This document shows, in pieces, positions 1 through 12,674 of a DNA stretch of 64,000 nt (positions are counted from its first letter, which is position 1; each line of letters starts with the position of its first letter). This stretch comes from Siphonodentalium dalli (taxonomy: Eukaryota; Mollusca; Scaphopoda; Gadilida; Siphonodentaliidae): NCBI GenBank assembly GCA_032622095.1, contig CP136068.1:183400796-183464795 (forward strand), in the 5' to 3' direction. The notes under the pieces were generated by a model. The model had not been told where the DNA came from. It worked only from the letters and a program-made list of their open reading frames with translations, and made no database searches. Position numbers and translations under genes: made by a program.

Positions 1-968
1 TCAGTTATGATAATGCAGTGTTACGTGTCGGAGTTCCATGCATATAACTTTATATTAAGTTTCCGCCAGGATACAGTGGCGGGATTTTTCGTCAACTTTT
101 TTACCCTACAAATAAATACATGACGTTATATATATTGAACAGTATGACATCTGACTGCCATAATGGATATATTATAGTGTCATTTTCATGCTCACTTGCA
201 CGTCGATTAGGCCGCGTATTCAATAATAACCCCAATTTGATTACATTTAATACACACTCTCACTTCGCGAGGTCAAATACGTATTCCTGTGATAAAATAT
301 ATTTTTCTCATTACATTACTACGTTCAATTGACATCTCTTGTGGAGTTCGGAACAAATATAATATCTTCTATTGTCGCAATTATAACATTTCATTACAGT
401 TATTGATGAAGGGTCAACAAGACAACAACGATAAACCCCAATGTGGAGGCAAAACAGCATTATCTCAACTGATAGTCATGGGTGGTATACGTCGAAGGAA
501 CACCTGGACTGTCTATTTTGCTGAACCTAGAAATGTAGAACATTTTTAAAAGAATAAATATACCCTATTTAATCTTGCACTTCATGGTGGGGATGCTGAA
601 TTTATTATTACGTCACTAGCCATGATCAGCCACACGTACGTGTAACGTGTAACGCGTGTTACTATGGTGTTGCTATATATATATGAACTTCTCGGGAATA
701 GTTATGAGATATTGCGGCGCCACACCAACACGTTTATTGTTATCGACCAACGTATGGCGACACTTTGTAGATAATAGTCGGATATAGGGAAGGCGCGACA
801 ACTCTATTGTTGTATTGGTCGTTTACTGATGGTTCACTTGACACTTGTGCCACGATGATTGATACATGCGTGTTGGTTTTCCGTTCTGATCCAACCACGA
901 TAAGCGAGTACGAGAAACAACAATTGGCTTCAATCAAACTAAAATCATTCCGCGACGGGAAATCTTTG
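1..968. other. no gene recognised
   Basis: AT-rich DNA. The only ORFs are under 90 codons, lack domain-like composition and overlap one another. I see no repeat, RNA gene or exon that I can support. Confidence 0.6.
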
Positions 969-1040
969 CATGTACCGCGCTAATCGTCTATTCATGTACC
1001 GCGCTAATCGTCTATTTATGTACCGCGCTAATCGTCTGTT
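969..1040. repeat. 24-bp tandem repeat, three copies
   Basis: The unit built around ATGTACCGCGCTAATCGTCT starts at 969, 993 and 1017, with almost no divergence between copies. It is a short minisatellite with no evident function. Confidence 0.85.
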
Positions 1041-2037
1041 CTGTTAGCAGAAGATTTTGTAAAGACAGACGTTTGACACCAAACTTTTGAACGGTTTGAT
1101 CGCATACGTCTAGTTGGCATGGTCACGCGAGACAGGTGACTTTCGTTGGTAATGACAAGTTGACAACATACGTTGCAAATTACATGATTGTGCGTGTGTC
1201 TGATCCTGCTCTTTTCCCAATAGAGATATTCCGCTTGTAACGTGTGACGTGTAGCTTGTAAGGTTAATGACAGCATGTGATAGCGACAATTAACACGAGA
1301 CAACTCAAACAAATCCATGTAAGTAGGGCACATAACATTTTAACAAGACGTTGGCAATATATTAATAAATGTCGTTTCAAAAAGCATAATTCTGTAGCAG
1401 TTGAAGTCAAAAGAGTGTGTGGCAATCGGCTGAGTTATAACGGGTTATAAATTCGAAGGGTCAATCACCATATTATATTATATTATAACTAAACCTGAGC
1501 TATCTTCCAAACAAAATAAACCGTGTTTATGAATATACATTTTACTAAAATAGCGGTTTAATGCCTACACGTTATATTCCACAAGCGGAATCTCTCTAAC
1601 AACTCACTGTGCCCACTGATAATGCTGCTAGATTGATTTACTGATTAATTATGCATAATATTTACCTGTTGTATTTTCTACTGTTACTTTTCGATAGTTT
1701 AATACTTCTCTTATATCTGTTTTACCTCCAATGTCCATTGTTAGAATTTGATTCAATAAATAGTTATAGCATTACATCAATCTGATATTTTTTATTCATC
1801 TTTTTCAAAAAGGCTGAATGATTATTCGTCATATATATCCACAGCTTTCAACTGTCTGGACACTTAATTCAATTATAAAATTAATAGTAATAGAGATGGT
1901 TCGTGTCCAGTAAATAAAGTGTCAATCAGCTGTGCCCTTTTAATTACACTCTCTTTGATGACACTGTGACGTCATCTAGTTCGGGATGTCAAGCGTGATC
2001 TACCAGAGTAAACTAATAAACCTGTGTTCGATGTTAC
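1041..2037. other. no gene recognised
   Basis: A 101-codon minus-strand ORF (1028-1333) lies here, but nothing in it resembles a known domain and no splice sites frame it. The rest is AT-rich intergenic sequence. Confidence 0.5.
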
Positions 2038-2367
2038 GTATGCATGCAAGTTGGAGTGAAATTGGAAGTATCTATGGTATAAAATTAACATTGTTTTTAG
2101 TTACATTTTCCCATCTGGGAAGTTTCTATATCCCCTAATTTGCAGAAGATAAAATCCACAATCGAGGCGCGCAATGGGTGAACATCACCAACTTCAACTG
2201 GGAAACTTCTATCTGATCCTAGGTCTACCATAGCAGTTGAGGGCCTAAGCAGAATGAGGTCCCCAGATGGTGCATTTAGTGATGCTAGCCCGCTATGCGG
2301 GGTAGCGTCACTAAATTCACCCTCTTGGGACCTCATTCTGAAATGGATGACCAACTTGCATGCATAC
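2038..2367. mobile_element. hairpin-bearing inverted-repeat element (MITE-like)
   Basis: A 17-bp inverted pair (2038-2054 and 2351-2367) encloses the segment. Inside, 2250-2340 folds into a long imperfect hairpin whose outer stem is CAGAATGAGGTCCC against GGGACCTCATTCTG and whose inner stem holds GATGCTAGCCC. The same hairpin family recurs twice inside the element at 34221-34473. It has no coding capacity. A non-autonomous DNA transposon is the likeliest identity; no target-site duplication was established. Confidence 0.6.
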
Positions 2368-3288
2368 TGTACATTGGTTCGTAGATAGTCTAATCTGACT
2401 TTGTGACATCACAAATTGCGTACAAATGTAAAGCCATCGTTTTACGCACTTCCTGAAAACAGATGTCGTCGATCTGTTGTCATGATAGTTTATTTTATTA
2501 ACCCCTCTCTGTTACACTAAATCGTGGTCAGTAATTTGTCAATTATGCCACATGTTTCATACCCCAATAACACACAGACCTCGAATAACACACAGACCAC
2601 AGCACGAGCATGATGTCACAAACTGTTGACAAAATCTGAACTAATCACTGAAAGTGAATAGTAGAATAATTGGGCGTGTTTTTCAAAGTTCAGCCGAATT
2701 GCATCTAAATCCGGCTATTTTATTGTTAACTTGCTAAGTGCTTGGAAATCTTATACTGGGCTGACTTAATGTGCTGCTTGGGCTAATCTCAAATTAGGCA
2801 GATTTTGAGGGATTGATGAATAAGAATACGTTCAGCTTTTTATGGGAATAATTAATCTAATACTATATAGTTATGAGGATGAATATTGTGAGTGTGTGTT
2901 ATTATGGGATATCGCGCTGTGGTTGTTAGTAACACACTTAGTGAGAACCGCCTTTGTGGTTCATTCATAGGACCCATCGAGAACAGCGCCATATCCCCCA
3001 ATAACACACACCCATTACATTCATTTCTTGAATACACTTAGCTGTGATTTACAAGCATATATCGGTGAATTAAAAGTGATAATGTCAACCTGTGAAATAC
3101 GTTCTCGTTAACCATCGATGATTACGTTACATAATAAACTCGGTTGCATGGTCCTATAGGTAAAACCATCGTTTTCTGTTTTCGGAATTCTCAATATGTC
3201 TCAAGGTGAATGAAAATATTTAAGTTTCTCCTATTTAAAACCACATATCAGGAGAGAAATATCACAAAAACAATTATGTTGAGGATCA
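2368..3288. other. no gene recognised
   Basis: AT-rich sequence with short ORFs only. It contains a near-repeat of the phrase AATAACACACAGACC at about 2567 and 2583, and nothing else I can name. Confidence 0.5.
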
Positions 3289-4310
3289 GGTAATTTGTTT
3301 TCAAACATTTCCGGTGATTTTAATGCTCGGACAGGCGAGTTAAAACATTAGACAATCACTGAAAAAATTAATGAACAAAACCTACTCGCTTCCAAATACA
3401 TGTAATTATATTGAATATAATGAATTACCTCCAAAACAAATGGACATAATTTCAAAATATCATGGACAAATGCTTATTAATGTACGTATGTACAACACAA
3501 TAGTCAATAATGTTGAATGAAATAAGACTCACTGGTGACGTTTCATGTTATTTTAATTTAATTAATCATAATGGCCAGAGAACTATGTACTATATTATGC
3601 TCTCATAAATCATTACATAATAAACTAAAACAATACGGAGTTCTTCCACCAAATGGATACACTGACCATTGATCTATTTCCACAGTGATATGTACAATCT
3701 GAATAATTGTCTAATAACGATTGTAGCGCCAATTCATCACGTGTACAAGGATCTTTCAAATGGACTGAATATAGCGCCAATCATTTAAATATCATAATGA
3801 CAGATCCTGTACTTATTGACAGTGCACTAAATATTAATGATAAAGCAACAAATTATCTCATGAAATAACCAAACTCTTTATAGAGCAATCTCATAATTTC
3901 TGTAAATTCAGAAAATTCAAGCCCTAAAACCAAAGGCACAACGGGAATCGGACTTAATAAAATGTGGGCGACAGAAGACTGCTTCCACATGTGAAAAGTG
4001 GTTAGAAACTTAGGTCGCAGATTAATGAAAAACCTAATAATACAGATATTAACATGCAAAAGAAGATACAATTATACAATAGAAACTCAAAACGTAGGAT
4101 GAAAATAAGTTATGAGAACAAATGTTTGAAATTAAACCAAAAAGAACCAAAGCATTTTTTTAAAATAATACATGATATCAAATGCGGTAATTTTTTCGAA
4201 TCCCATTACACTAGAAAAATGGACACAAATAATAGTAATGCCGATAATCTTATTTCAAATTCTCAGTTACTTTCACCTATATTAAGCTGAACATTTCACG
4301 GCGTGATCAG
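3289..4310 (+). pseudogene. decayed non-LTR retrotransposon ORF2 (endonuclease to RT linker)
   Basis: Three-frame reading gives a broken but ordered set of LINE segments. A GDFNARTGE-type endonuclease motif is at about 3313-3342. A degenerate FKWTEYSANHL stretch follows at about 3758. Near 3960-4130 come a KMWATEDC phrase and a basic RRYNYT stretch, then LNQKEPKHFFKII near 4130, as in the linker between the endonuclease and reverse transcriptase of CR1/L2-like elements. Many stops and shifts interrupt it, and no RT catalytic box survives. The longest open piece is 4054-4290. The family call rests on the endonuclease motif and the order of segments; the clade is uncertain. Confidence 0.55.
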
Positions 4311-4518
4311 TATATAAGTATGGAAATTGTCTTTGTTTGTAGCAATGGCCATGGTTCTTTTCGATCACATTTATTTAGGGGTAGGGGAAATTGAAAAGGA
4401 CCCAAGAAGAAGTGCATATTGACAACCTGTTATATACACCTTACCACCATACTAAATGGCGTGAATTTATCTTTATACCCGGGTGCCTGTGGTTGTGAAT
4501 ATAGTATCATCAACCAGG

Positions 4519-4749
4519 TCAAAAGGTCACAGAGTACAAACATAAAAGCCGGTTATCCGAAGCTGTACAGTCCAGTATATGTTGGTCGATATTTGCACCA
4601 TAGTTCACACCGGCCGCGTTCTTCATTAATGTTTCTGCTAACTGTGTTCCGGTCGCTAACAACAATAAAGTGGCCACAGAGACTCCAAACACGATGGTGT
4701 ATATCACGGCGGCCATTTTGATTGCCATGCACCAGGTGATTACAAACAC
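4519..4749 (-). CDS. possible first exon of a secreted or membrane protein
   Basis: A 76-codon minus-strand ORF has a hydrophobic run (about residues 11-33, AAVIYTIVFGVSVATLLLLA) after a short basic start, like a signal peptide or signal anchor. A polar stretch with one N and two C residues follows, and the ORF ends at a stop with no clear splice donor. I do not recognise the family. It lies just downstream, in minus-strand order, of another hydrophobic-start ORF at 5022-4828, so the two could be unrelated noise or parts of one small gene. A homologue or transcript would be needed to accept it. Confidence 0.25.
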   Translation of the reverse strand: MFVITWCMAIKMAAVIYTIVFGVSVATLLLLATGTQLAETLMKNAAGVNYGANIDQHILDCTASDNRLLCLYSVTF

Positions 4750-4827
4750 CTAATTATTTCCCATAGGCGACAGTGTTAACTAGAAGTCCCGCCGGCAATG
4801 GGTTAAGCCTATTTGAACTTCAAGTGG

Positions 4828-5022
4828 TCAATTTTCCCTTTGAACGTCATCCGCTGCACCAGTATATGACGTCAAACGCGCCCTTTTCGGTACTGTTTTC
4901 AAACGATAATCTTGCATTTCCACAACTACCCCATATACTGCACAAAACATACAGCATAAAAATACCCAGACGCCTTCCATAACATCGGGACCCCACCAGA
5001 CTCTTCCTGGACATCCAAACAT
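4828..5022 (-). CDS. possible small secreted protein or first exon
   Basis: In this minus-strand ORF an internal methionine (MEGVWVFLCC, about residue 15) begins a hydrophobic core ending near VYGVVVE, a plausible signal peptide with cleavage after a small residue. About 30 polar, basic residues follow before a stop. It has no cysteine pattern or domain that I recognise. A donor site could cut the ORF short. An overlapping ORF in another frame (4847-5110) looks less like coding sequence. Confidence 0.22.
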   Translation of the reverse strand: MFGCPGRVWWGPDVMEGVWVFLCCMFCAVYGVVVEMQDYRLKTVPKRARLTSYTGAADDVQREN

Positions 5023-5110
5023 GCATGATCGCCATATTTACGTACGCTATGATTTTATGTTCCCGCTTAGGGATATTTCCCTCAATGATAATCAACCAAT
5101 CAGCAGCCAT

Positions 5111-8100
5111 ATTTAGTTTTTATGCTGACTCGAGTTTCCCTACACAAATTCAAGAAGCGCAACTCTATATAATTAGTTGCTTGTAACCTATAGCAGTACA
5201 GGCGGTCGTGATATGCACACGATTCGCCAGTTGTACACCGGACAAATCAGACACAGAACAATATGGCGGCTGATGGCGACGGAAACGTGGAAATTAACTC
5301 TAAACTTTAAAGATCTCACCACATATAGTTACTCCTTGTGATGGGAAAACATTAACAACTTGGCGCATTTTACAGACATGTTAGATAATAAATTTTACGA
5401 AGGAAAAGATTTTTATAGACGGTCGACCTTAATATTGTATCGACCTGCGACCTGCGACCGGGGTCAGCTGTTTAGAAAGTTCGAGGTCAAGTGAACATCT
5501 GAGCGCCAACCACGAGAAGGGCGGGTATCTTGATTGATTGATTGTCCTCGTGGTGACGTTGTCGATACCCGACTGCACATCCAAACGAATTTCGCACAGA
5601 CCACAAGGTCAATAAATTCTAGCTCCTGTTTCGAGATACTTATGGGTATACTGATGTATCATCGCCATCTATGTGTTTGCTATGTGTGCAGTCTATTCCA
5701 GTCTGGGGATGCTGTCTTGAAATGATTGTCTGTGTTAATGTGAGATGCGATGTTAACCAGAGCTGTGTTAGGCTTATGCATGAAGTTTGCAAAACTGCTA
5801 TGAAGACTTATACAGGTAATATGAACTTTCCATAGACCCTGCCCACCAGGAATGAGAATTCATTGACTGCCAAAGCTGACTATATCAATTTAATGTCAAA
5901 AGGCTCGAGGACAGTTATCTTGAAATGGACCACTATAACCCTCTGACAGCAATTTCCCATTGTTCATGCGATTTCACTAGTTTCTAGGGCTATGTTTGAA
6001 GATTAAGGTTTTCGTCATTCCATCCTTATTTTTCACAGGTATATTTGGATTGAGACATTTGACTTGACATTTAGCTAGGATTCCCGGAGGCGAGAGCCCA
6101 CCTTGTTAGGAGCTCAATCACTGTTTTAGCTCCAAATTCATCAGGGCAGGCACCCTTTATCCGTTGCACGCGAATTTGTGGCGATTTGCTTTTTAGGACT
6201 ACTTTGTGGTGGGTTGCCAGGTGCGCAATGCAGTGGGCTGGCTCTTAAGCGGGTGGCAAGTTTGGTCAAGGTGGCCACGGCGGATTACACCCTACATCCC
6301 GATGATAACTAATTACTCACCGGCCTAGAATGGACGAACTTCATGTTTTTCACACATAATATTCAATAATCAACAAAGTTCTCGACAGTATATGCTCTAT
6401 GATTGTATCTGATAACAGACAATTTCTCGATTACTTTATATTTACATCTTATAAACCGTACTTTTCTTCGCGATGTTTTCTTACAGTGCACCAAACTAGA
6501 ATTGACCGGAATCGAACCCCCACCGTGAGTCCGTCGTGAAATATGACATATTTCGTCGGAATACGGTACTTTCCCATTTATAAATTTGTTTTTTAATATA
6601 TAAAACATGTAATTTTTCTATTTATGTAATTTGGGTAATAATACGACATCTTGTAATCTCGCTTTCGACTGGAGTAGTAATTCTGAAATTAGAGTATCAA
6701 CATTTTCATCTGTAAACGGCACAAAACTTGTGGATAATCAGCAATGAAATTAATTCCGACGACTTAAACAAACTGTCAGCATCTATTTCACATCATACAT
6801 TTGCCCGATGGAAGGATCGATTTGCTTTCGTGGCAGATTTTCATGTACCTGCCACGAATTCATAAATGACAACATCAGGAACATGTGTCTACAATAGAAA
6901 TATGGCGACTAGCTCCCCAAGGAAAACTGACTGACAGGTTTTAGCGGACGTTTTTCACACGTTACCATGAACACTAATCTAAAGAATTGTTCCTTGGCTC
7001 TTCATGTTATGTCACTTTTCATACTGGGCTGCCTAATGATACTGTTGAGGTATAGTTTTTTACATTTGACTGCCCAAACATGGTCATAATATTGCAGATA
7101 TATTCTGTTTCCAAGTCACTTTTCTGGTACATAAAGCTTTTTATTTCACATATATTAGTGGCTCCCCCTTTACCGCGATGTATGCTCTAATTTTTCTCAT
7201 GTTATGTCTATTTATGTCTGATTTTAGGTGGACAAGGGCAATTTTGTCAGCCCGTTTTTTAGACATTTTTCATGAAACAGACTTTTCCATCCCCATAATT
7301 CAATTCCGTTGGTGTTTTCTGGTCATCATATAGGATATTACCGATGTTACTATTACAAAATCTGTTACATAATATTTATGTATGCGGGCACATAGGTTAT
7401 CGTGTAGATTGAGCGGATTTCTACGACACTATTGTCATGTTCAAATTAATTATTATTTTAGATTTGATCATTGTGGTCCAGTGAGTGGGGTTTTTGCTAT
7501 GAGTGCTAATTAGCCTCACGAGGACTGAACTCGTTTGGGTCGTGATTCTTTTGCGATATCTTTGCTCAGACGAGATTGGTTGCATAAATGCTTACGTTTC
7601 AATGAATTTATAGTAACTTATGCCTTCCTTCAAGGTTGGGGCAGACCATTTGCCATGGCAGGATTCTCATCATGACAATTCATACTATATGGGTATCACC
7701 CGCAGTCTATCAATAATTTTGAGTAGATACCACCACATTGCGACCGGTTGCCAAAGCAACTTCTTTGCGAAAATTTATGATGTTGGGGCTGTAATTTCGC
7801 TATATGACGTTATGTTTGAATAAAATATAAATGGTTTTCCTGAAGCTAAATGATCCAGGGCTATTTTCCACAATCTGAAACTAACCTTGCTCTCAAATCT
7901 TCCTTCAGACGGTGGGCGCCATTCAAAATGGCCATCGAACCACCCTTTCTAATGTTACAATGCTTACTTTTATATAATTTTATAGCCATGTACGCGTTAA
8001 TTTCATGCTGTGTCCGTCTATTTGGCATGACAGAATTATCCAGGTGACCACTCATAATATACGGGTCTTCAGTCGTGGTCTATAAATCTTCCAAAATAAT

Positions 8101-8969
8101 TTGGTCAATGCCCCCAAATTGCGTCCGGTTGACGGGGCAACACATTTTGGGGTATTTTTACTTATAATTGGGAAGTTTTATCATTTTTGGTTCGTGCGAA
8201 GACCTCTTTTTATCATGCGGGAAAAGAGACATTCAAACGCGATTTCGTAATTCGACGCAATAGGCTGAATAGCCTAACCTTCAACCGAGTTCCGGGTCAA
8301 ATACGACGAATGACGTAACACAAAATAAAACGCATTTGTTGACACCGTTTGAAGAGTTTATTATTACATAAAATGATCGTTATTGATTAATTATTGATTA
8401 ATTATTGATATTTCTTGTTGCATATTGGCTGTTATCAATATTTACACAAATGGTATTAATTATTTCTTATAATTGCTCCTTTGGTCAACTTTGACTATCG
8501 GAAAATGAAAATGAAAATATGCCGCTGAAAAAAAATGTAATCGATATTAAAGTCCCATCCTTTCGGCAACATGGAATTGGTTTTAATTACTTAACTGATT
8601 AATATAGTAATTTGCCTTTTATCTGTGTTGAAATGAGAAATGGTAATTGTCTTGTTTTGCTACCATTAAATTAAATAAATTAAGTAAAATACAGTGACAT
8701 TATTTTTTAATTATTTTTTATTACATTTTTGCGCACGTTGGCATCTCTCCGAGTGCATTCTAGTTTCTTTTTGGTTTCGGGAGTTACATAATTGCAGTAC
8801 GGTCTGCGAGTTTAGTCTTTGAACGTAACAAGGGAGAATATTTCTAAGTCTCGGCTCAGAATTTGTTGGCACTTCAGTATAACGGGGCATTCATCGCCCA
8901 GTTCTACATTCCAGGGGGCACATTGTCGTTCCGAGTAGTCAACATTATACAGTTGTCGTCCGTTGTAGA
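5111..8969. other. long stretch without a supported gene
   Basis: About 3.9 kb with only short ORFs. A more GC-rich block at about 6060-6310 lies in otherwise AT-rich DNA but has no open frame. At 6506-6518 the minus strand matches a pol III B box (GGTTCGATTCC), but no tRNA fold or A box could be built around it. Around 8380-8420 a run of ATTGATTAATT words occurs. Confidence 0.45.
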
Positions 8970-9078
8970 GGGAGACATTGAGATTTGTCACCCGCTCGAG
9001 AACGGAATGTCTCCCGAGGAGCGAAGCTCCGAGGGAGACATTCCGTTCTCGAGCGGGTGACAAATCTCAATGTCTCCC
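8970..9078. repeat. 109-bp near-perfect palindrome
   Basis: Arms 8970-9015 and 9033-9078 are 46 bp each and perfectly inverted by direct comparison. Each arm starts and ends with GGGAGACATT or its complement. The 17-bp centre holds its own small hairpin, GGAGC-GAA-GCTCC. A shorter, diverged hairpin with the same GTCTCCC and TTTGTCGCCC blocks is at 15697-15753, so this is probably a dispersed foldback element. Confidence 0.9.
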
Positions 9079-9252
9079 GAGAAGAAGGGCAACAACTGTT
9101 TTGTTATCCGATTATACCACAGAAAATATCCTTGCCATCCACACGCACGATGCTGCACTGAATCATGAGTGCTTTCTTTCCCGATTATGTATATTTTCAG
9201 TGACTACTTATCGTCCCATAGGATTTCTGTTCCATAAACGATAGTCAAGCTT

Positions 9253-9620
9253 TTAAGCGTTTGATAATTCGCGTTTATTTACGATCATTTTGGTGGTCAA
9301 ATCGTCAATATCGGTCCATGCAATGTAAACCAATAAGCCATATAGGTATGTTCTCGTCTTCTGCAAGGCATATTCAATGTCGTCTTGTGCGCGCAATTTA
9401 CTCGCGATGTTCATTTCATAACGGTCTTCCCCGAAATCTATTGGGAAGTTGTCAATTTCATTAATGTACATTCATATGTGTCAGTGCTCATGGCGATCCT
9501 CACATAAAATACTTCTATGATCACATTGCAGACATTGCGGGAGATAAACGTACAGTACAATTCATTCGCGACAAACGTATGCATTACGTTGTCTACCAGC
9601 GAACATTTATAACCAACCAA
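9253..9620 (-). pseudogene. coding-like minus-strand sequence in two frames
   Basis: Two overlapping minus-strand ORFs (9620-9438, then 9471-9253) each read like protein. The downstream 72-codon piece is charged and balanced (for example FGEDRYEMNIASKLRAQDDI) and ends at a stop. The upstream piece would connect to it by a single frameshift near 9440-9470. I recognise no family. It may be a shifted fragment of a mobile-element or host gene, or an exon with a misread junction. The coding impression comes from amino-acid composition alone. Confidence 0.3.
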
Positions 9621-10440
9621 CCTAAAGGGATCCTCTCTTTCAATCTTGCATCATAATGTCGACATGAACAAATTGAATCACCGAGATGTTTCGATGTAAA
9701 AAGTAAATAATAACGCTTGTCCGATAAAAGTATCAACTTAAAACTTAAGAATATTAGTGTTCACTAAATATATGCAAATTAGCAAACACCACAACTGGTG
9801 TGTTTTGCGAATCCGTGGGGTATATAAGATCTATGATTTTTATTTCAGCCAAACCTTGGCTGTTTATTTCACACCGGTTTCTGGGATAACCTGTGTGTCG
9901 ACTGAGAACCTGTGTGTCAATTGAGGAGAACACACGGAGGATTTGTGTAAATGTTAGCCCAAACGACATTTCGAAATAACGACGGCTTTGTTGTTTATTT
10001 CGAGGAATAATACCGCATCATATGAATTCAGCCCAAATATATTGACAGGTGTCAAGGGTCTAACTCTATTCTGAGCAATAAAAAACTAATATTAATAAAT
10101 ACCGAGTATATTTAATTTAACGCCAATGGGTCGTTTATGTGCGTTTAAGAGTGTATTTATGCCTAAAGCAAAGTGAAATAACGATCTTAAAATGAATTGG
10201 CCGGTATATTTTATTAGTTATCAGGGTTACCAGGGTCGTAGTTGCATAAATTACAATATATTTTATGTTTATGCTAAGATAACTTGATCGGTATTGAGGT
10301 TAACACAAATCCCATATATGGAAATTCCAAATATGGAAAGTGACGTGCGCAAAACAGCTGCATCTCGGTTATCTGGGTCAGATATATTTATAGCGTCGAA
10401 GCGAACAAATGTTGTCAAATTCCACGTCTGAATACGCGTC
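9621..10440. other. no gene recognised
   Basis: A 71-codon minus-strand ORF (9754-9969) partly covers a short duplicated phrase, AACCTGTGTGTC, at about 9891 and 9908. No domain or exon signals were found. Confidence 0.45.
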
Positions 10441-10449
10441 TTATTCACT

Positions 10450-10600
10450 GCATGAAAAGCGAGATTTATAAAATATAAATGTCGCATAAATTTAGGACCC
10501 TAAATTTATGCATGCATTTACGCATATTAAATTCGCCTTTATACAAAAATATAAATCTCGCATTTATATTTTTAAATCTCGCATAAATGCCGCATTAATT
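10450..10600. repeat. island of GCATAAAT words on both strands
   Basis: Short words related to CGCATAAAT and ATTTATGC recur with variable spacing, in both orientations. A second, denser island of the same kind is at 11221-11600. The sequence is not a regular tandem array. Confidence 0.6.
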
Positions 10601-11220
10601 TCGCTCATTACTGTAACCAACGGCGGGTTTAAATCTTGGCCCATAATTTAATTACTACCATGAGGATATGTGAGGCATGTATCATTAACACGAGCTAACG
10701 GCCGGATACCTAGGTTTCTTTGTCTGCTAACAAAGCTGATGCGAAGACGCGTGTGAATGAGATGGGAACTCGTTTTACCAAGGGTAAGTTAACACATATG
10801 TGGCTATGAAATGAAGGCATTTCACAATTTATGTTGCCGATTCATTCTTTCATCAATTCGCAGCGTGATCGACACATGTCAAAATTAATATTTTAATATT
10901 TTATCGTTTATACTTATTTCCCATGCGATCACTTAATTATTTAATTTTTATTCTTTATTGCAGAAACTACGAAAATTGATGACGGCAAGATACAACTATG
11001 ACACAAAGTGCCATGTCCAAGTAGTTCATATTATATTTGTGACTGGAATAACCAACAATATAGGGCAGCATTTTGTTGGCAAATTACTACACATGGAGAT
11101 ACCATAATCAGGGCGACACATGTGTATACGTATAGTTAGATATACACATCCGTGTCGCCTTATATGCTGGTTACAAGCCAAATGTCACCATAAAGTAGAT
11201 TTCACAAAAATATATGGATA
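10601..11220. other. no gene recognised
   Basis: Spacer between two ATAAAT islands. Around 11110-11160 a CGACACATGTGTATACG phrase is followed by an inverted partner, CACATCCGTGTCGCC, suggesting a small imperfect hairpin. Confidence 0.4.
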
Positions 11221-11600
11221 TATATGTTCAAATCCAAATAATTTATACGGGGTATAAATGTGCATAAACTGGAGTATATAACCAGAATAAATGTAGCTAT
11301 ATATATTTATGCAGCTTTATTCAATGAATAAATTTCGCATTTATGCATAAACAGGTCGATAATAAATGTGCATAAACGTACGAATAAATTCCGAGTTTAT
11401 TCTGTTGAATAAACGTGGGTTTATTCAGTGAATAAATTGTGTATAAATGCCGGCCTTTATTCATGAATAAATTGTGAATAAATGTGCATAAATTTCGGGA
11501 TTTATGCACATTTATTCAGTGAATAAATTTCTGATTTATCCAGATTTATGCACATTTATCCGGAATTTATGCAATGAATAAATTCCAGTTTCCATGCAGT
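11221..11600. repeat. dense island of GAATAAAT / GCATAAAT words, both orientations
   Basis: About 380 bp consist largely of GAATAAAT, TTTATTCA, GCATAAAT and ATTTATGC words separated by 2-10 varying bases. Words and complements alternate, so the strand can fold back at many registers. This is neither a simple microsatellite nor a fixed-period minisatellite. The 62-codon minus-strand ORF here is a by-product of the words. Confidence 0.75.
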
Positions 11601-11730
11601 GATTCTCACTTATACCGTGTTTATATCAGTGTTATTCTATGTGTTGTTGTGTATTGTATTACTTTGATCAAGGTTGCGCTATTGTTATTCTCACAAAAGG
11701 TAAATTTGATGCGTGTTTGATGCGTGTTTA

Positions 11731-11784
11731 CATTTCAAAATTGCGTCGGCCATGTACCATTTCAAAATTGCGTCGGCCATGTAC
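11731..11784. repeat. 27-bp tandem duplication
   Basis: CATTTCAAAATTGCGTCGGC plus CATGTAC occurs at 11731 and again at 11758, nearly identical. An 11-bp duplication (GATGCGTGTTT) lies just before it. Confidence 0.85.
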
Positions 11785-12674
11785 AGTAAACACTAACAGT
11801 GCGACGGAATTCCACATTCCTTAATTACGAGACTAATTTATCGAATGAGGTCAAATTTTTGCATATAACAAGACTCGTATGTTATTCTGCACCATTCCGA
11901 CGAGTGCCGAATTTCATTTCGCATTATTTTCGTTTTTATCGAAAAATAATCGTTCTCTATGACTGGAGATTCCCATGTAAATTTTTTCAACGAAAAAAAA
12001 TTCATTGTTTTGCCAATTTCAAGCTAGTTTATAGCATGGTCATGGCATAATTTGGCCTAGCGAGTGTCGGTAGACGTTTCTTGAGTGCACAACAAATTTT
12101 GGTCCCAACGAAGCAGGCTAAAATCCTGAAATTTGTCAATTTTACTTTGCGTGTGAAGAAAATATTCACATAAACTTCCAAAATTGGTTCAAATATGCTC
12201 AACAACATTCAGTTGAATGGTGACATTATTTATATTCACCGACTAACTTCCACGATGAATCAAATTTGTTTTTATTTGTGACAATTATGTCGCGAGAGAT
12301 AAAAATGTAAATTTTTTAAAGAAAATGTTAAATTTTAGCTCATTTTAAGACTTTAATTGCTTGTAGATCGGTGTTAATTATCTTCGTCAATGATGTCATG
12401 TCACGCTTGTTAATAATTCATTTGTTCGGAAATACTTATTGGGGGTCGAAATGTATAAAATTTAACTACCACCACTTCCAAAAACAACACCGATAAACAA
12501 TAACGCTCTTTGTTCCATGCAATGGAAATGGCTATTTATTGTCCTGATATCAGTGATATAAATGAATGCCTAAAATTAGTATTATCCTGAAATAAATTTA
12601 TGCCACTTTGGCGAACATGGGAACCACGGTACAATTTATGCCATTTAGGCACACTTCAGAGTGAAATCAGGGCT

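Noticed and set aside
1028-1333. 101-codon minus-strand ORF with CNVCC, possibly a zinc finger
   Set aside because: The Cys and His spacing does not fit a zinc finger, and no flanking fingers exist.
6495-6560. tRNA gene on the minus strand
   Set aside because: The B-box match GGTTCGATTCC is good, but the T-stem does not pair properly and no A box or acceptor stem was found; at most a SINE scrap.
9754-9969. 71-codon minus-strand ORF with protein-like stretches
   Set aside because: It covers a short internal duplication and shows no exon signals; probably chance.
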